Positions 20,285 to 28,833 are shown, counted from the stretch's first letter. The stretch is DNA of 64,000 nt from Corynebacterium liangguodongii (GCF_003070865.1 NZ_CP026948.1:744001-808000); one strand, 5' to 3'. The notes: generated by a model not told the origin, from the sequence alone. Program-made: numbers and translations.

Positions 20285-20291
20285 ATTTATA
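20285..20291 (-). promoter_or_regulatory. Candidate -10 element for the pxp operon
   Basis: On the minus strand TATAAAT stands out from very GC-rich surroundings, about 45 nt upstream of the preferred pxpA start. No good -35 is visible, which is common for corynebacterial promoters. The position lies in the narrow divergent space with the ABM monooxygenase gene. Confidence 0.4.
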
Positions 20292-20315
20292 CCGCTGGGG
20301 CGTAGTGTGGAAGAC

Positions 20316-20648
20316 ATGATTCTCATCAACGTTAAGTTCCAGCCCCTGCCCGAGCACGTTGAGAACTTCCGCGAGCTCGTCGCCGACTTCACCGACGGCT
20401 CGCGCGCCGAGGAGGGCAACCTGTTCTTCGACTGGTACCGCAGCGAGGAGGACCCGAACGAGTACCTCCTCGTCGAGGCCTACGTGGACGGCGCGGCGAA
20501 GGCGCACGTGACGTCCCCGCACTTCCGTGCGGCGCAGGAATACCTGCCGAAGCTACTCACAAAGACCCCGCAGGTCATTAACCACCAGATCGATGGCAAG
20601 ACGGAGTGGGACGAGCTCGTGGAGTTTCGGGTTGAGCAAAGCCGATAA
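20316..20648 (+). CDS. Antibiotic biosynthesis monooxygenase (ABM) domain protein
   Basis: This 110-residue ferredoxin-like protein is of the ABM/YgiN type, starting MILINVKFQPLPEHVENF. EGNLFFDWYRSEEDP and YLLVEAYVDGAAKAHVTSPHF carry the usual aromatic and His residues, and the C-terminus is VINHQIDGKTEWDELVEF. Family members act as quinol monooxygenases or cofactor-free oxygenases, usually as dimers. An in-frame GTG at 20307 is a possible alternative start. The 3' end overlaps the ppk2 start by 17 bp. Confidence 0.75.
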   Translation: MILINVKFQPLPEHVENFRELVADFTDGSRAEEGNLFFDWYRSEEDPNEYLLVEAYVDGAAKAHVTSPHFRAAQEYLPKLLTKTPQVINHQIDGKTEWDELVEFRVEQSR

Positions 20649-21474
20649 GCGCGGAAAGAACGACAAGCCCGCGAAGCTGTCGAAGAAGGCCTACGAGGCC
20701 GAGCTGCTGCGGCTCCAGGGCGAGCTGGTGGCCATGCAGCACTGGGTGGTCTCCACCGGTGCCCGCCTCGTCATTGTCATGGAGGGCCGCGACGCGGCGG
20801 GGAAGGGCTCCGCGATCAAGCGGATTACCCAGTACCTCAACCCGCGCACGTGCCGGATCGAGGCGCTGCCGAAGCCGACGGAGCGCGAGCGCGGCCAGTG
20901 GTACTTCCAGCGCTACGTCGAGCGCCTGCCCTCGGCGGGCGAGATCGTCATCTTTGATCGCTCGTGGTACAACCGCGCAGGTGTGGAGCGGGTGATGGGC
21001 TTTTGTACGTCGCAGGAGTACCGCCGCTTCCTTCACCAGGCGCCGATCTTCGAGCGCCTCTTGGTCGAAGACGGCATCATGCTGCGCAAGTACTGGTTCT
21101 CCGTCTCCGACGAGGAGCAATACGCGCGCTTCGTGGCCCGCCGCGAGGACCCGCTGCGCCGGTGGAAGCTCTCCCCGATGGACCTTGAATCCATCACGAA
21201 GTGGGAGGATTATTCGCGGGCGAAGGACGAGATGTTCATCCACACCGACATCCCGTCCGCGCCGTGGTACACCGTGGAGTCCGATGATAAGAAGCGCTCG
21301 CGCATCAACGTGATCTCCCACTTGCTCTCCACGATTCCCTACGAGCACATCAAGATCGACTTGCCGGAGATCCCGCAGCGCCTCGAGTCAGGTTCCTATA
21401 CCCGCCCGCCGCGCGGGGAGTTCCGCTACGTGCCCGACGTCGCTGCCGCGCTCGAGAAGGGCGCGAAAGCTTAG
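20632..21474 (+). CDS. ppk2: Polyphosphate kinase 2
   Basis: PPK2 enzymes use polyphosphate to phosphorylate nucleotides, or the reverse. The 280-residue frame has a Walker A loop EGRDAAGKGSAIKRI, the segment ERERGQWYFQRYV, the Walker B/active-site region VIFDRSWYNRAGVERVMGF and the lid segment DPLRRWKLSPMD. The chosen start is TTG 20632, with GGAG 8 nt upstream inside the preceding gene; upstream residues in the longer frame are arginine-rich shadow sequence. It is a one-domain class I PPK2. Overlap with the ABM gene suggests co-transcription. Confidence 0.9.
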   Translation: MSKADKRGKNDKPAKLSKKAYEAELLRLQGELVAMQHWVVSTGARLVIVMEGRDAAGKGSAIKRITQYLNPRTCRIEALPKPTERERGQWYFQRYVERLPSAGEIVIFDRSWYNRAGVERVMGFCTSQEYRRFLHQAPIFERLLVEDGIMLRKYWFSVSDEEQYARFVARREDPLRRWKLSPMDLESITKWEDYSRAKDEMFIHTDIPSAPWYTVESDDKKRSRINVISHLLSTIPYEHIKIDLPEIPQRLESGSYTRPPRGEFRYVPDVAAALEKGAKA

Positions 21475-22025
21475 CGACGCCCCCGCGGTCGCGACACCGT
21501 GGCTTCGCCCGGGATCCAAAACCGCAGCGGGGCCGCGGCGTTTTTCGTAATCCCGACCCTCGGGCCGGCGACCCATTCGGGGGCGGAGTCGGGCGCGGTG
21601 ATGCGCACAGGCGCCCCGTTGTCCGTCAGAGAGAGCCCGAGCGATTTGCCGAGGTTTCCGGGCCCGCGGGCGAGGTTGGCAAAGGGGGTCTCCCCGCGCC
21701 GGGCGGCGGCGATTTCGACGCCGCCGACGACTTCGCCTGCGCGCAGGAGGCAGCCCTGCCCGGTGCCCTCGGGTGCGCAGACGATGTTGCCGTTGTGGTG
21801 GATGCCGTAGGAGAGGTAGACGTAGAGCCTGCCGGGCGGGCCGAACATGGCGGCGTTGCGCGCCGTCTTGCCGTTGAAGGTGTGGGAGGCCGGGTCGTTC
21901 TCGCCGAGGTAGGCCTCCACTTCCGTGAGCCGCAGGCGCACCCCGCCGTGCTCGATGACGCAGCCGAGCAGCTGCGGGGCGACGATGTCGGCGGGCTGGG
22001 TGAAGTCGATGATGGGTTGAGCCAT
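21471..22025 (-). CDS. 3-methyladenine DNA glycosylase (AAG/Mpg family)
   Basis: This base-excision repair glycosylase removes alkylated purines. The 184 residues contain VAPQLLGCVIE, LRLTEVEAYLGENDPASHTFNGKT with the catalytic Glu of EVEAY, RNAAMFGPPGRLYVYLSYG with the Tyr residues that intercalate DNA, and RGPGNLGKSLGLS. The ATG at 22025 was chosen because homology begins just after it; AGGGG is 3 nt upstream. It is convergent with ppk2, sharing 4 bp. Confidence 0.9.
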   Translation of the reverse strand: MAQPIIDFTQPADIVAPQLLGCVIEHGGVRLRLTEVEAYLGENDPASHTFNGKTARNAAMFGPPGRLYVYLSYGIHHNGNIVCAPEGTGQGCLLRAGEVVGGVEIAAARRGETPFANLARGPGNLGKSLGLSLTDNGAPVRITAPDSAPEWVAGPRVGITKNAAAPLRFWIPGEATVSRPRGRR

Positions 22026-22149
22026 TGCCCCTGAAGTATCGCACGTCGCGCCGAAGGGGTATAGCCGATCGCATGGTCGGCGCATGGATAGACTGGCATG
22101 GATAAACTGGATGCGTATGTGAAATACCCCCAACCGAGTAAGGACATCA

Positions 22150-23619
22150 GTGAGCGCTTACACCCCATCGACCGCTGCCCACAACGACTTCAACCGGAAG
22201 CTCACGCTGGCCCAGGAGATGATCCCCCTGATCAGCCAGCTGCACCGGGAGAACAACGCGGTAACCTCCATCTACGGGCGCCTGCTTGTCGGGGTGACCG
22301 ACATCGACATCATCAAGGCGCACCGCTACGCGCGCCGCATCGTCGAGCGCGAGCTGCCGCTCGAGGAGACCCTGCCGATTCTCAAGGAGCTGGTCACCCT
22401 CGACCTCGGCACCTCTTCCATCGACCTCGGCCGCCTGGCAAAGAACTTCTCTCGCACCGAGGGCGTGGACCTAAGGGAGTTCCTTGAGGCGGAGCTCGCC
22501 GGTGCGATCGGGGCGCACACGGCGGTCGAGCCGCGCGACGTGGTGCTCTACGGCTTCGGCCGCATCGGCCGCCTGCTCGCCCGCATCCTCGTGGCCCGCG
22601 AGGCGACCTACGGCGGCGTGCGCCTGCGCGCGGTGGTCGTGCGCAAAAAGGGCGAGGACGACATTGTCAAGCGCGCCTCCCTGCTGCGCCGCGACTCCGT
22701 CCACGGCCCCTTCAACGGCACCATCTCGGTCGACCGCGACAACGACGTGATCTGGGCGAACGGCACCCCGATCCAGATGATTTACTCGGATGATCCGGCC
22801 TCGATCGACTACACCCGCTACGGCATCAGCGATGCGATCGTGGTGGACAACACCGGCAAGTGGCGCGATCGGGCGGGTCTAAGCCGCCACCTCGAGTCGG
22901 CCGGGGTGCAAAAAGTCCTGCTCACCGCGCCGGGCAAGGGCGACGTGCGCAACATCGTCTACGGCGTCAACCACGGCGACATTACTAACGACGCCTCCGA
23001 TAACGTGCTCTCCGCCGCCTCGTGCACCACCAACGGCATCACCCCGGTGCTCAAGGTCATCAACGACCGCTACGGGGTGCGGCACGGCCACGTGGAGACG
23101 GTCCACTCCTACACCAACGACCAGAACCTGGCCGATAACTACCACAAGGGCCCGCGCCGCGGCCGCGCCGCCGGGCTGAACATGGTGCTCACCGAGACGG
23201 GGGCGGCCAAGGCCGTTTCCAAGGCCTTGCCGGAGTTTGAAGGCAAGCTCACCGGCAACGCGATCCGCGTGCCCACCCCGGACGTCTCCATGGCCGTGCT
23301 CAACCTGGACCTCGAGAAAGAGGTGGAAAAGGACGAGGTCAACGAGTTTATTCGCCGGGTGTCCACCGACTCGAACCTGCGCCAGCAGATCGACTACATC
23401 AACTCGCCCGATATCGTCTCCACCGACATCCTGGGCACCACCCACGCCGGCGTGGTCGACGGCCTGGCCACCATCGCGGCGGGCAACCACCTGGTGCTCT
23501 ACGTGTGGTACGACAACGAGTACGGCTACTCCCACCAGGTGGTGCGCATTGTCGAGGAGATCGCGGGCGTGCGCCCGAAGATCTACCCGGCGCGCAAGGA
23601 TCCGCGCGAGATCAGGTAG
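22150..23619 (+). CDS. gapB: Glyceraldehyde-3-phosphate dehydrogenase, long GapB type
   Basis: This 489-residue enzyme has a Rossmann motif GFGRIGR (135-141) and the catalytic cysteine in SAASCTTNGITP (Cys292). The C-terminal half has WYDNEYGYSHQVVRI. About 125 extra N-terminal residues precede the Rossmann fold, distinguishing it from the about 335-residue glycolytic GapA and matching corynebacterial GapB, an NADP-preferring enzyme used in gluconeogenesis. GTG 22150 is preceded by AAGGA at 5 nt. Cofactor preference is from family knowledge, not read from the sequence. The 3' end overlaps the DoxX remnant by 8 bp. Confidence 0.92.
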   Translation: MSAYTPSTAAHNDFNRKLTLAQEMIPLISQLHRENNAVTSIYGRLLVGVTDIDIIKAHRYARRIVERELPLEETLPILKELVTLDLGTSSIDLGRLAKNFSRTEGVDLREFLEAELAGAIGAHTAVEPRDVVLYGFGRIGRLLARILVAREATYGGVRLRAVVVRKKGEDDIVKRASLLRRDSVHGPFNGTISVDRDNDVIWANGTPIQMIYSDDPASIDYTRYGISDAIVVDNTGKWRDRAGLSRHLESAGVQKVLLTAPGKGDVRNIVYGVNHGDITNDASDNVLSAASCTTNGITPVLKVINDRYGVRHGHVETVHSYTNDQNLADNYHKGPRRGRAAGLNMVLTETGAAKAVSKALPEFEGKLTGNAIRVPTPDVSMAVLNLDLEKEVEKDEVNEFIRRVSTDSNLRQQIDYINSPDIVSTDILGTTHAGVVDGLATIAAGNHLVLYVWYDNEYGYSHQVVRIVEEIAGVRPKIYPARKDPREIR

Positions 23620-23857
23620 TCGACGCTGAGGCGGCCGCGAGCGCGAGGGCGCCGATAAGGAGCGCGACTCCGCCCAGCAGCTCGGCGGTGGCTGCCCCGG
23701 TTGCGGCGACGAAGGGGAACGGCACCCCCATGCCGGCGAAGGTCTCGGCGGTGCCGTCGAGGCCCCACTCGGTGAACTTCTGCCAGCCGTGGGCGATGAA
23801 GATGACGCCGATGATCACGCGGGCAACGACAAGGACTACGTCTTTGAAATATGACAT
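23612..23857 (-). CDS. Truncated DoxX-like membrane protein
   Basis: The 81 residues start MSYFKDVVLVVARVIIGV and include FIAHGWQKFTEWGL, the first helix and loop of DoxX-family proteins. GAATAELLGGVALLIGALALAAAS is a second hydrophobic stretch. The family normally has about 130 residues and four helices, so the second half is missing and the frame stops inside the 3' end of the convergent gapB gene. It is either a remnant or a minimal two-helix form; I lean toward remnant. Family members act in membrane redox or oxidative-stress complexes. Confidence 0.55.
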   Translation of the reverse strand: MSYFKDVVLVVARVIIGVIFIAHGWQKFTEWGLDGTAETFAGMGVPFPFVAATGAATAELLGGVALLIGALALAAASASTT

Positions 23858-23881
23858 GTCACCATTTAACCAATGGTGGCA

Positions 23882-25012
23882 CTACTCCGCGCAAGCGGCC
23901 CCGTAGAACTCGACGAGCCGCTGCGTGGCCGAGCGCCAGGACCAGCGCTCGGCCTCGGCCCGCGCGGCGCGCGAGAACTCGCCGCGGGCCTGCGCGTCGG
24001 TGAGTAGGCGGGCGACCGGGCCGGCCCACTCGGCGTCGCTACGCTGCGGGTCCACCGTGTAGCCGGTGATGCCGTCGTCGATGACGTAGGGAAGACCGCC
24101 GGCGCGGGCCCCGACAACGGGGACGCCCGAGGCGAGAGCCTCGAGCGCGGCGAACCCGAGCGTCTCAGTTGTCGAGGGGAAGAGCAACACGTCGCCCGAG
24201 GCGTAGGCGCTGTGCAGCTGCGCCCCGGAGAGGTAGCCGGTAAAGGTGATCCAATCACGGTCCATGGTGCGCCTGAGCTCTTCGAGCTGCGGGCCGGCGC
24301 CGATGAGCGCGAGCCGGGCGGTGGGGACGCGCTCGCGCACCCGCTCCATGATCCCCAGCGTGCGGGCGGTGGATTTCTCCGCGGAGATCCGGCCCACGTA
24401 GGTCACGAGGGGGTCGTCGGGGTTGCCGCCGCTTAGCATGGCGCGCATGGCGGGCTCGCTTTTCGACGGCGCGAAGCCCACCGTATCCACAGCCTTCGGC
24501 CACACCTCGACGTTGTCGATGCCGTAGTCGCTCGCCTTCTCCAGCATCGGCGCCGAGGTCACGAGGTTGACCTTCGCGCGGGAGTGGAAGGTGCGGATCC
24601 CCCACAGGGCGGGCCGCCGCATCCAGCCGATACCGAGCTTGCGGGTGTACTCGGGCACGTCGGTGTGGAAAGAGGCGAGGATGGGGTAGCCCATCTTCTC
24701 CGCGATGAGCGCGCTCCACCCGGCCGTCCAGATCGGGTTGACGCAGTGGACGACGTCCGGGTCAAACGCCCGGAGCTCCCGGTAGATCCCGGGGTGGAGC
24801 GCACCGACGTGGTTTTCGGGGTAGATCGGCCAAAACGGCACGGAGGGAACTGTGACCACGCGGAAGCCCGCGTAGCTTTGCACGGGGTTGCCGGGGGCGA
24901 AGACGACGACTTCGTGGCCAAGCGCGGCGAGCTCGTCGAGGGTGCGGGTGATGCGGGTGACGATGCCGTCGATCTTGGGGAGGAAGACCTCCGTAAAAAT
25001 CGCGATCCGCAT
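23882..25012 (-). CDS. GT4 glycosyltransferase, SQD2-like (probable sulfoquinovosyltransferase)
   Basis: This 376-residue GT-B glycosyltransferase resembles SQD2, which moves sulfoquinovose from UDP-sulfoquinovose to diacylglycerol, and related mannosyltransferases. Family segments include RIAIFTEVFLPKIDGIV, PILASFHTDVPEYTR, VEVWPKAVDTVGF, VTYVGRISAEKS and the E-x7-E nucleotide-sugar motif in TTETLGFAALEALASG. There are no transmembrane helices; it probably acts at the inner membrane face. The ATG directly abuts the stop of the SQD1-like gene with no gap, so the two form one operon. A mannosyltransferase role (MgtA/PimB-like) is the main alternative; the neighbour argues for sulfolipid. Confidence 0.75.
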   Translation of the reverse strand: MRIAIFTEVFLPKIDGIVTRITRTLDELAALGHEVVVFAPGNPVQSYAGFRVVTVPSVPFWPIYPENHVGALHPGIYRELRAFDPDVVHCVNPIWTAGWSALIAEKMGYPILASFHTDVPEYTRKLGIGWMRRPALWGIRTFHSRAKVNLVTSAPMLEKASDYGIDNVEVWPKAVDTVGFAPSKSEPAMRAMLSGGNPDDPLVTYVGRISAEKSTARTLGIMERVRERVPTARLALIGAGPQLEELRRTMDRDWITFTGYLSGAQLHSAYASGDVLLFPSTTETLGFAALEALASGVPVVGARAGGLPYVIDDGITGYTVDPQRSDAEWAGPVARLLTDAQARGEFSRAARAEAERWSWRSATQRLVEFYGAACAE

Positions 25013-26209
25013 CTACTTCTCGCCGGTAGGTACGCCCTCGGCCTGCTTCTTCGTCCACAGCGAGCGGGCCGGGATCTTCGCGCGGTCGACGCGGTGCGCG
25101 TAGCGCTCGGCGACCTCTTCGACCTCCTGGAGCAGGCCCTCGGCGAGCTTGGTTGGCTCCAGGCCCAGGCTGAGGAAGGTGTCGTTGGAGACGAACAGCT
25201 CGTTCTCGTCCGCCTCGTTGCGCGGGTTGGGGACGCGCTCAACGGATGCGCCGGAGATCTTCGCCACCAGCTCGGCGAGGTCGCGCACCCGGTGGGTCTC
25301 CGTCATCTGGTTGATAATCATGACCCGCTCGCCGCGGGCGGGCGGGTTGTTCAAGGCGATTTCGATGCACTTGGCCATGTCGCGGATGTGGATGAACGCG
25401 CGGGTCTGCCCGCCGGTGCCGTGGACGGTCAGCGGGTAGCCGATGGCGGCCTGCATGAGGAAACGGTTGAGCACGGTGCCGTAGTCGCCGTCGTAGTCGA
25501 AGCGGTTGATAAGGCGCTCGTCTCGCTCCGTCTGCGGGGTGTGGGTGCCCCAGATGATCCCCTGGTGCAGGTCGGTGATGCGGAGCTCGTCGTTCTTGGC
25601 GTAGTACGCGAAGATGTTTTGGTCGAGGACCTTTGTCAGGTGGTAGACGGACCCGGGGTTGGTGGGGTAGAGGATCTGCTGCTCTAAGACGTTGCCCTCG
25701 TCGGTCTCGACCTTGATATCGAGGTATCCCTCGGGGATCTTCATGCCCGCGGTGCCGTAGCCGTAGACGCCCATCGTGCCGAGGTGGACGACGTGGACGT
25801 CGAGGCAGGACTCGACGATGGCGACGAGCAGGTTGTGGGTGGCGTTGACGTTGTTGTCGATGGTGTAGCGCTTCGTGCGCGGGTTCTTCATCGAGTAGGG
25901 CGCGGCGCGCTGCTCGGCGAAGTGCACCACGGCGTCGGGGGCGAACTCGACGATGAAGTCGCGCAGGCCCCCGTAGTCCTGGGCAACGTCGATGTTGCGG
26001 AAGCCGATGGTTTTTCCGGAGACCTCCTGCCAGGCCTGGAGGCGCTCCTCGATGGAGGCGATCGGGGTGAGTGATTCTGCGCCGAGCTCCTCGTCGATCC
26101 TGCGGCGGGAGAGGTTGTCCACGATGACAACGTCGTGTCCGAGGTCGGAGAGGTGGAGGGACGCGGGCCAGCCGCAGAATCCGTCTCCGCCCAGAATCGC
26201 AATCTTCAC
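25013..26209 (-). CDS. UDP-sulfoquinovose synthase (SQD1-like)
   Basis: This 398-residue extended SDR enzyme is predicted to convert UDP-glucose plus sulfite to UDP-sulfoquinovose. The NAD loop is GGDGFCG (7-13). ESLTPIASIEERLQAW, VVHFAEQRAAPYSM, LGTMGVYG with Thr145, and the catalytic YHLTK (Tyr189, Lys193) correspond closely to plant SQD1. RITDLHQGIIWG, INRFDYDGDYGTVLNRF and VHGTGGQTRAFIHIRD continue the match, well beyond what generic UDP-glucose epimerases share. The SQD2-like gene is immediately downstream. An archaeal-type Agl3 role in protein glycan sulfation is an alternative use of the same product. Confidence 0.82.
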   Translation of the reverse strand: MKIAILGGDGFCGWPASLHLSDLGHDVVIVDNLSRRRIDEELGAESLTPIASIEERLQAWQEVSGKTIGFRNIDVAQDYGGLRDFIVEFAPDAVVHFAEQRAAPYSMKNPRTKRYTIDNNVNATHNLLVAIVESCLDVHVVHLGTMGVYGYGTAGMKIPEGYLDIKVETDEGNVLEQQILYPTNPGSVYHLTKVLDQNIFAYYAKNDELRITDLHQGIIWGTHTPQTERDERLINRFDYDGDYGTVLNRFLMQAAIGYPLTVHGTGGQTRAFIHIRDMAKCIEIALNNPPARGERVMIINQMTETHRVRDLAELVAKISGASVERVPNPRNEADENELFVSNDTFLSLGLEPTKLAEGLLQEVEEVAERYAHRVDRAKIPARSLWTKKQAEGVPTGEK

Positions 26210-26399
26210 TATTGACAGCCTTTCTCTTAAAAAACGCGCTCGCGCACCCGCTGCGTCGCCCGGGTGTCCCGCTCACGTTACCCGCTTACGAAGGTAGCCG
26301 CAGGCTATGCGGCGGGTCGCGCAGGTGAACGTCTGGTGACATTTTCGATTTTCGCTCAACCCGCCCGGTTTGGCGCGAAATCCGGGTATCGTCTCAAAC

Positions 26400-28055
26400 A
26401 TGGAACTAGCGCAGGATTCAGTCATCATCGTCGGCAGCGGGTTATCCGGCCTCGTCGCCGGCTACGAGGCCGTCAAGGCGGGCAAGCACGTCGTCTTCGT
26501 CGACCAGGAGAGCAGGGAAAACCTCGGCGGCCAGGCCTTTTGGTCCCTCGGTGGGCTCTTCCTCGTCGGCTCCCCCGAGCAAAAGCTCATGGGCGTGAAC
26601 GACTACGAAGAGCTCGCCTGGATGGACTGGGAGAACTCGGCGGACTTCGACGAGACCGACAACGACAAGTGGCCGCGGCAGTGGGGCCGGGAGTACGTCC
26701 GCTTCGCGGCGCACGAGATGCACGGCTACCTGCGTAACCTGGGCCTTCGCATCGTGCCGACGATCGGCTGGGCCGAGCGCGGCTCCGGCGACGCCTCGGG
26801 CCACGGCAACTCCGTCCCGCGCTTCCACGTCACCTGGGGCACCGGCCCCGAGGTCGTGCGTATCTTCCGTGAGCCGCTGCTCGAGGCAGAGAAGCAGGGC
26901 AAGGTCGAGTTCCGCTTCCGCCACCGCGTCGATCGCATCCTCATCGAGGGCGGCCGCGCGTGCGGCGTGGCGGGCAAGGAGCTAGCTAGCGACCCCTCGG
27001 TACGCGGCGCCGCCTCCAACAACGAGGAAATCTCCGACTTCGAGCTGCGCGGCCTCGCCGTGGTCATCGCCACCGGCGGCATCGGCGGCAACTTGGAGAA
27101 GGTGCGCCGCATGTGGCCGGACGATCGTTGGGGGCCCTGCCCCGACGACCTGGTCACCGGGGTTCCCGAGTTCGTCGACGGCCGCGGCATCGACATCGCC
27201 GCAGACGCCGGCGCCAACCTGGTCAACACCGACCGCATGTGGCACTACCCCGAAGGCATGATCAACTGGGACCCGATCTGGCCGGGCCACGGCATCCGCA
27301 TCATCCCCGGCCCCTCGTCGGTCTGGCTCGACGCCGCGGGCCACCGCCTTCCCACCAACCTCTTCCCGGGCTCCGATAACCTCGCGGCGCTCGCCCACAT
27401 CGGCCGCACCGGCTACGGCTACTCCTGGTTCATCCTCAACCAGGCGATTGCCGATAAGGAGTTCATCTTCTCCGGCTCCGAGCAGAACCCGGACCTGACC
27501 GACAAGGAGATCAAGAAGCTGCTCGGCAGGATCGGCTCCGGCACCCCCGGGCCGATCAAGGCGTTCCAGGACAACGGGGTGGACTGGGTCACTGCGGACA
27601 CGGTCGAAGAGCTCGTCGCGGGGATGAACGAGATCGGCAGCGTCGAGGTCGACGCCGAGCTGGTCCGCCGCCAGCTCATCGAGCGCGACTCGCAGCTCTC
27701 CAACGCGTTTTCCAAGGACATCCAGGTCAACTACATCCGCATGGCGAGGCAGTTCCTCGGCGATAAGATCGTCCGCGTCCACCCGCCGCACCGCATCCTC
27801 GACGAGTCGAAGGGCCCGCTCATCGCGATCCGCCTGCACGTGCTCACCCGCAAGACGCTCGGGGGCATCGAGACCGACCTCTCCGGCCGCGCGCTCCACC
27901 CCGACGGCTCCGTGTTCGAGGGCCTTTACGCCTGTGGCGAGGCCGCAGGTTTTGGCGGCGGCGGGATGCACGGCAAGAACGCGCTGGAGGGGACCTTCCT
28001 GGGCGGCTGCATCCACTCCGGAAAGCGCGTCGGGGAGGCACTCGGGCGAGCTTAG
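26400..28055 (+). CDS. FAD-binding dehydrogenase (fumarate reductase/KstD-like flavoprotein)
   Basis: This 551-residue flavoprotein begins with the FAD dinucleotide loop VIIVGSGLSGLVAGYEAVKAG. It ends with EGLYACGEAAGFGGGGMHGKNALEG, the second FAD-contacting segment of the succinate dehydrogenase/3-ketosteroid dehydrogenase superfamily. VVIATGGIGGNLEKV and LTRKTLGGIETDLSGRAL are also typical. It matches the conserved actinobacterial FAD-binding dehydrogenase group whose substrate is not established. It is divergent from the SQD1-like operon across 190 bp and overlaps the following minus-strand gene by 4 bp. Confidence 0.8.
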   Translation: MELAQDSVIIVGSGLSGLVAGYEAVKAGKHVVFVDQESRENLGGQAFWSLGGLFLVGSPEQKLMGVNDYEELAWMDWENSADFDETDNDKWPRQWGREYVRFAAHEMHGYLRNLGLRIVPTIGWAERGSGDASGHGNSVPRFHVTWGTGPEVVRIFREPLLEAEKQGKVEFRFRHRVDRILIEGGRACGVAGKELASDPSVRGAASNNEEISDFELRGLAVVIATGGIGGNLEKVRRMWPDDRWGPCPDDLVTGVPEFVDGRGIDIAADAGANLVNTDRMWHYPEGMINWDPIWPGHGIRIIPGPSSVWLDAAGHRLPTNLFPGSDNLAALAHIGRTGYGYSWFILNQAIADKEFIFSGSEQNPDLTDKEIKKLLGRIGSGTPGPIKAFQDNGVDWVTADTVEELVAGMNEIGSVEVDAELVRRQLIERDSQLSNAFSKDIQVNYIRMARQFLGDKIVRVHPPHRILDESKGPLIAIRLHVLTRKTLGGIETDLSGRALHPDGSVFEGLYACGEAAGFGGGGMHGKNALEGTFLGGCIHSGKRVGEALGRA

Positions 28056-28438
28056 GCGGTGACCACGAAGGCGAGGTGGGTGCCGTCGATCTCGTAGCTG
28101 CCGGGAGTAGCCGGGAGCGTGCGCAGCTTATCGAGGCTCCCGCGCGTCACCGGAATGATCCACCCGAGGTTCGGGTCGAGCGCAGGGTCTTTGGCATCGC
28201 CCACGGGCACGAAGGTCACGGCGCGGCCTGTGGTGGGGGAGAGGCGCAATGGGGCGTCGATACGCCTGAGGCGGTTGAAGGAGTCGGCGTCGAGGGTGAT
28301 CACGACGAGCAGCTCGGCGGTGTCCGGGCTGAGGTTCGCGGTGTGCACCTCGAGTCGGCTGGCCTGCGCCTGGTCGTAGCGCTTGTTCCGGCCGAGGAGC
28401 CCGCGCAGCGATTCGAGCAGTCCCATGCGCGCCAGCAT
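28052..28438 (-). CDS. Conserved hypothetical protein
   Basis: This is a 128-residue soluble protein that I do not recognise. The N-terminus GLLESLRGLLGRNKRYDQA is basic, followed by strands LEVHTANLSPDTAELLVVI and a C-terminal TPGSYEIDGTHLAFVV. The composition and codon use look like a real gene and it fits tightly between two plus-strand genes. AAAGG lies close upstream of ATG 28438; ATG 28426 is an alternative start. No catalytic motif or membrane segment is visible. Confidence 0.55.
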   Translation of the reverse strand: MLARMGLLESLRGLLGRNKRYDQAQASRLEVHTANLSPDTAELLVVITLDADSFNRLRRIDAPLRLSPTTGRAVTFVPVGDAKDPALDPNLGWIIPVTRGSLDKLRTLPATPGSYEIDGTHLAFVVTA

Positions 28439-28470
28439 AGCGCCTTTGAATGCACGGTACCCTCGTTCCC

Positions 28471-28833
28471 ATGGACAACCTCGAGCGCGTCTTCGCCTAC
28501 CGTTTCGGCGACATCTACAACCTCTACCTGGCCAAGGTCGAACGCAAGGGCAAGTCCCAACAGCAGCTTGACGACGTCTTGTGCTGGCTCAGCGGCCATA
28601 GCGTAGAAAGCCTTCACGAGGTTGCGGAATCCGAGGCCAACCTCCGCGACTTCTTCGCCTCGGTGCCCCAGTTGAACGAGCATGCAGCGCTCATCACCGG
28701 CGTGGTGTGCGGGGTGCGTGTCGAAGACGTCGAGGACCCGCTCATGCGCGAGATCCGCCGGATGGACAAGGTCGTCGACGAGCTCGCCCGCGGCAAGAAC
28801 ATCGAGCGCATCAAGCGGGTACCTAAGAAGTGA
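28471..28833 (+). CDS. DUF2200 family protein
   Basis: This 120-residue protein matches DUF2200: VFAYRFGDIYNLYLAKVERKG at the start, then LDDVLCWLSGHS, LITGVVCGVRVEDVEDPLM and MDKVVDELARGKNIERI. The family is a small soluble protein of unknown function found widely in bacteria. ATG 28471 fits the family start; an upstream ATG at 28450 would add seven unrelated residues. The stop codon overlaps the GTG start of the YihY gene (GTGA), so the two are likely translated together. Confidence 0.75.
   Translation: MDNLERVFAYRFGDIYNLYLAKVERKGKSQQQLDDVLCWLSGHSVESLHEVAESEANLRDFFASVPQLNEHAALITGVVCGVRVEDVEDPLMREIRRMDKVVDELARGKNIERIKRVPKK

Noticed and set aside
25013..26209. Generic NAD-dependent epimerase/dehydratase call
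   Set aside because: The conserved segments beyond the Rossmann fold follow SQD1 specifically, and the next gene is SQD2-like.
26210..26399. Possible small gene between the SQD1-like operon and the FAD dehydrogenase
   Set aside because: The 190-bp divergent gap has no frame with a start and coding composition; it is probably promoter sequence for both genes.
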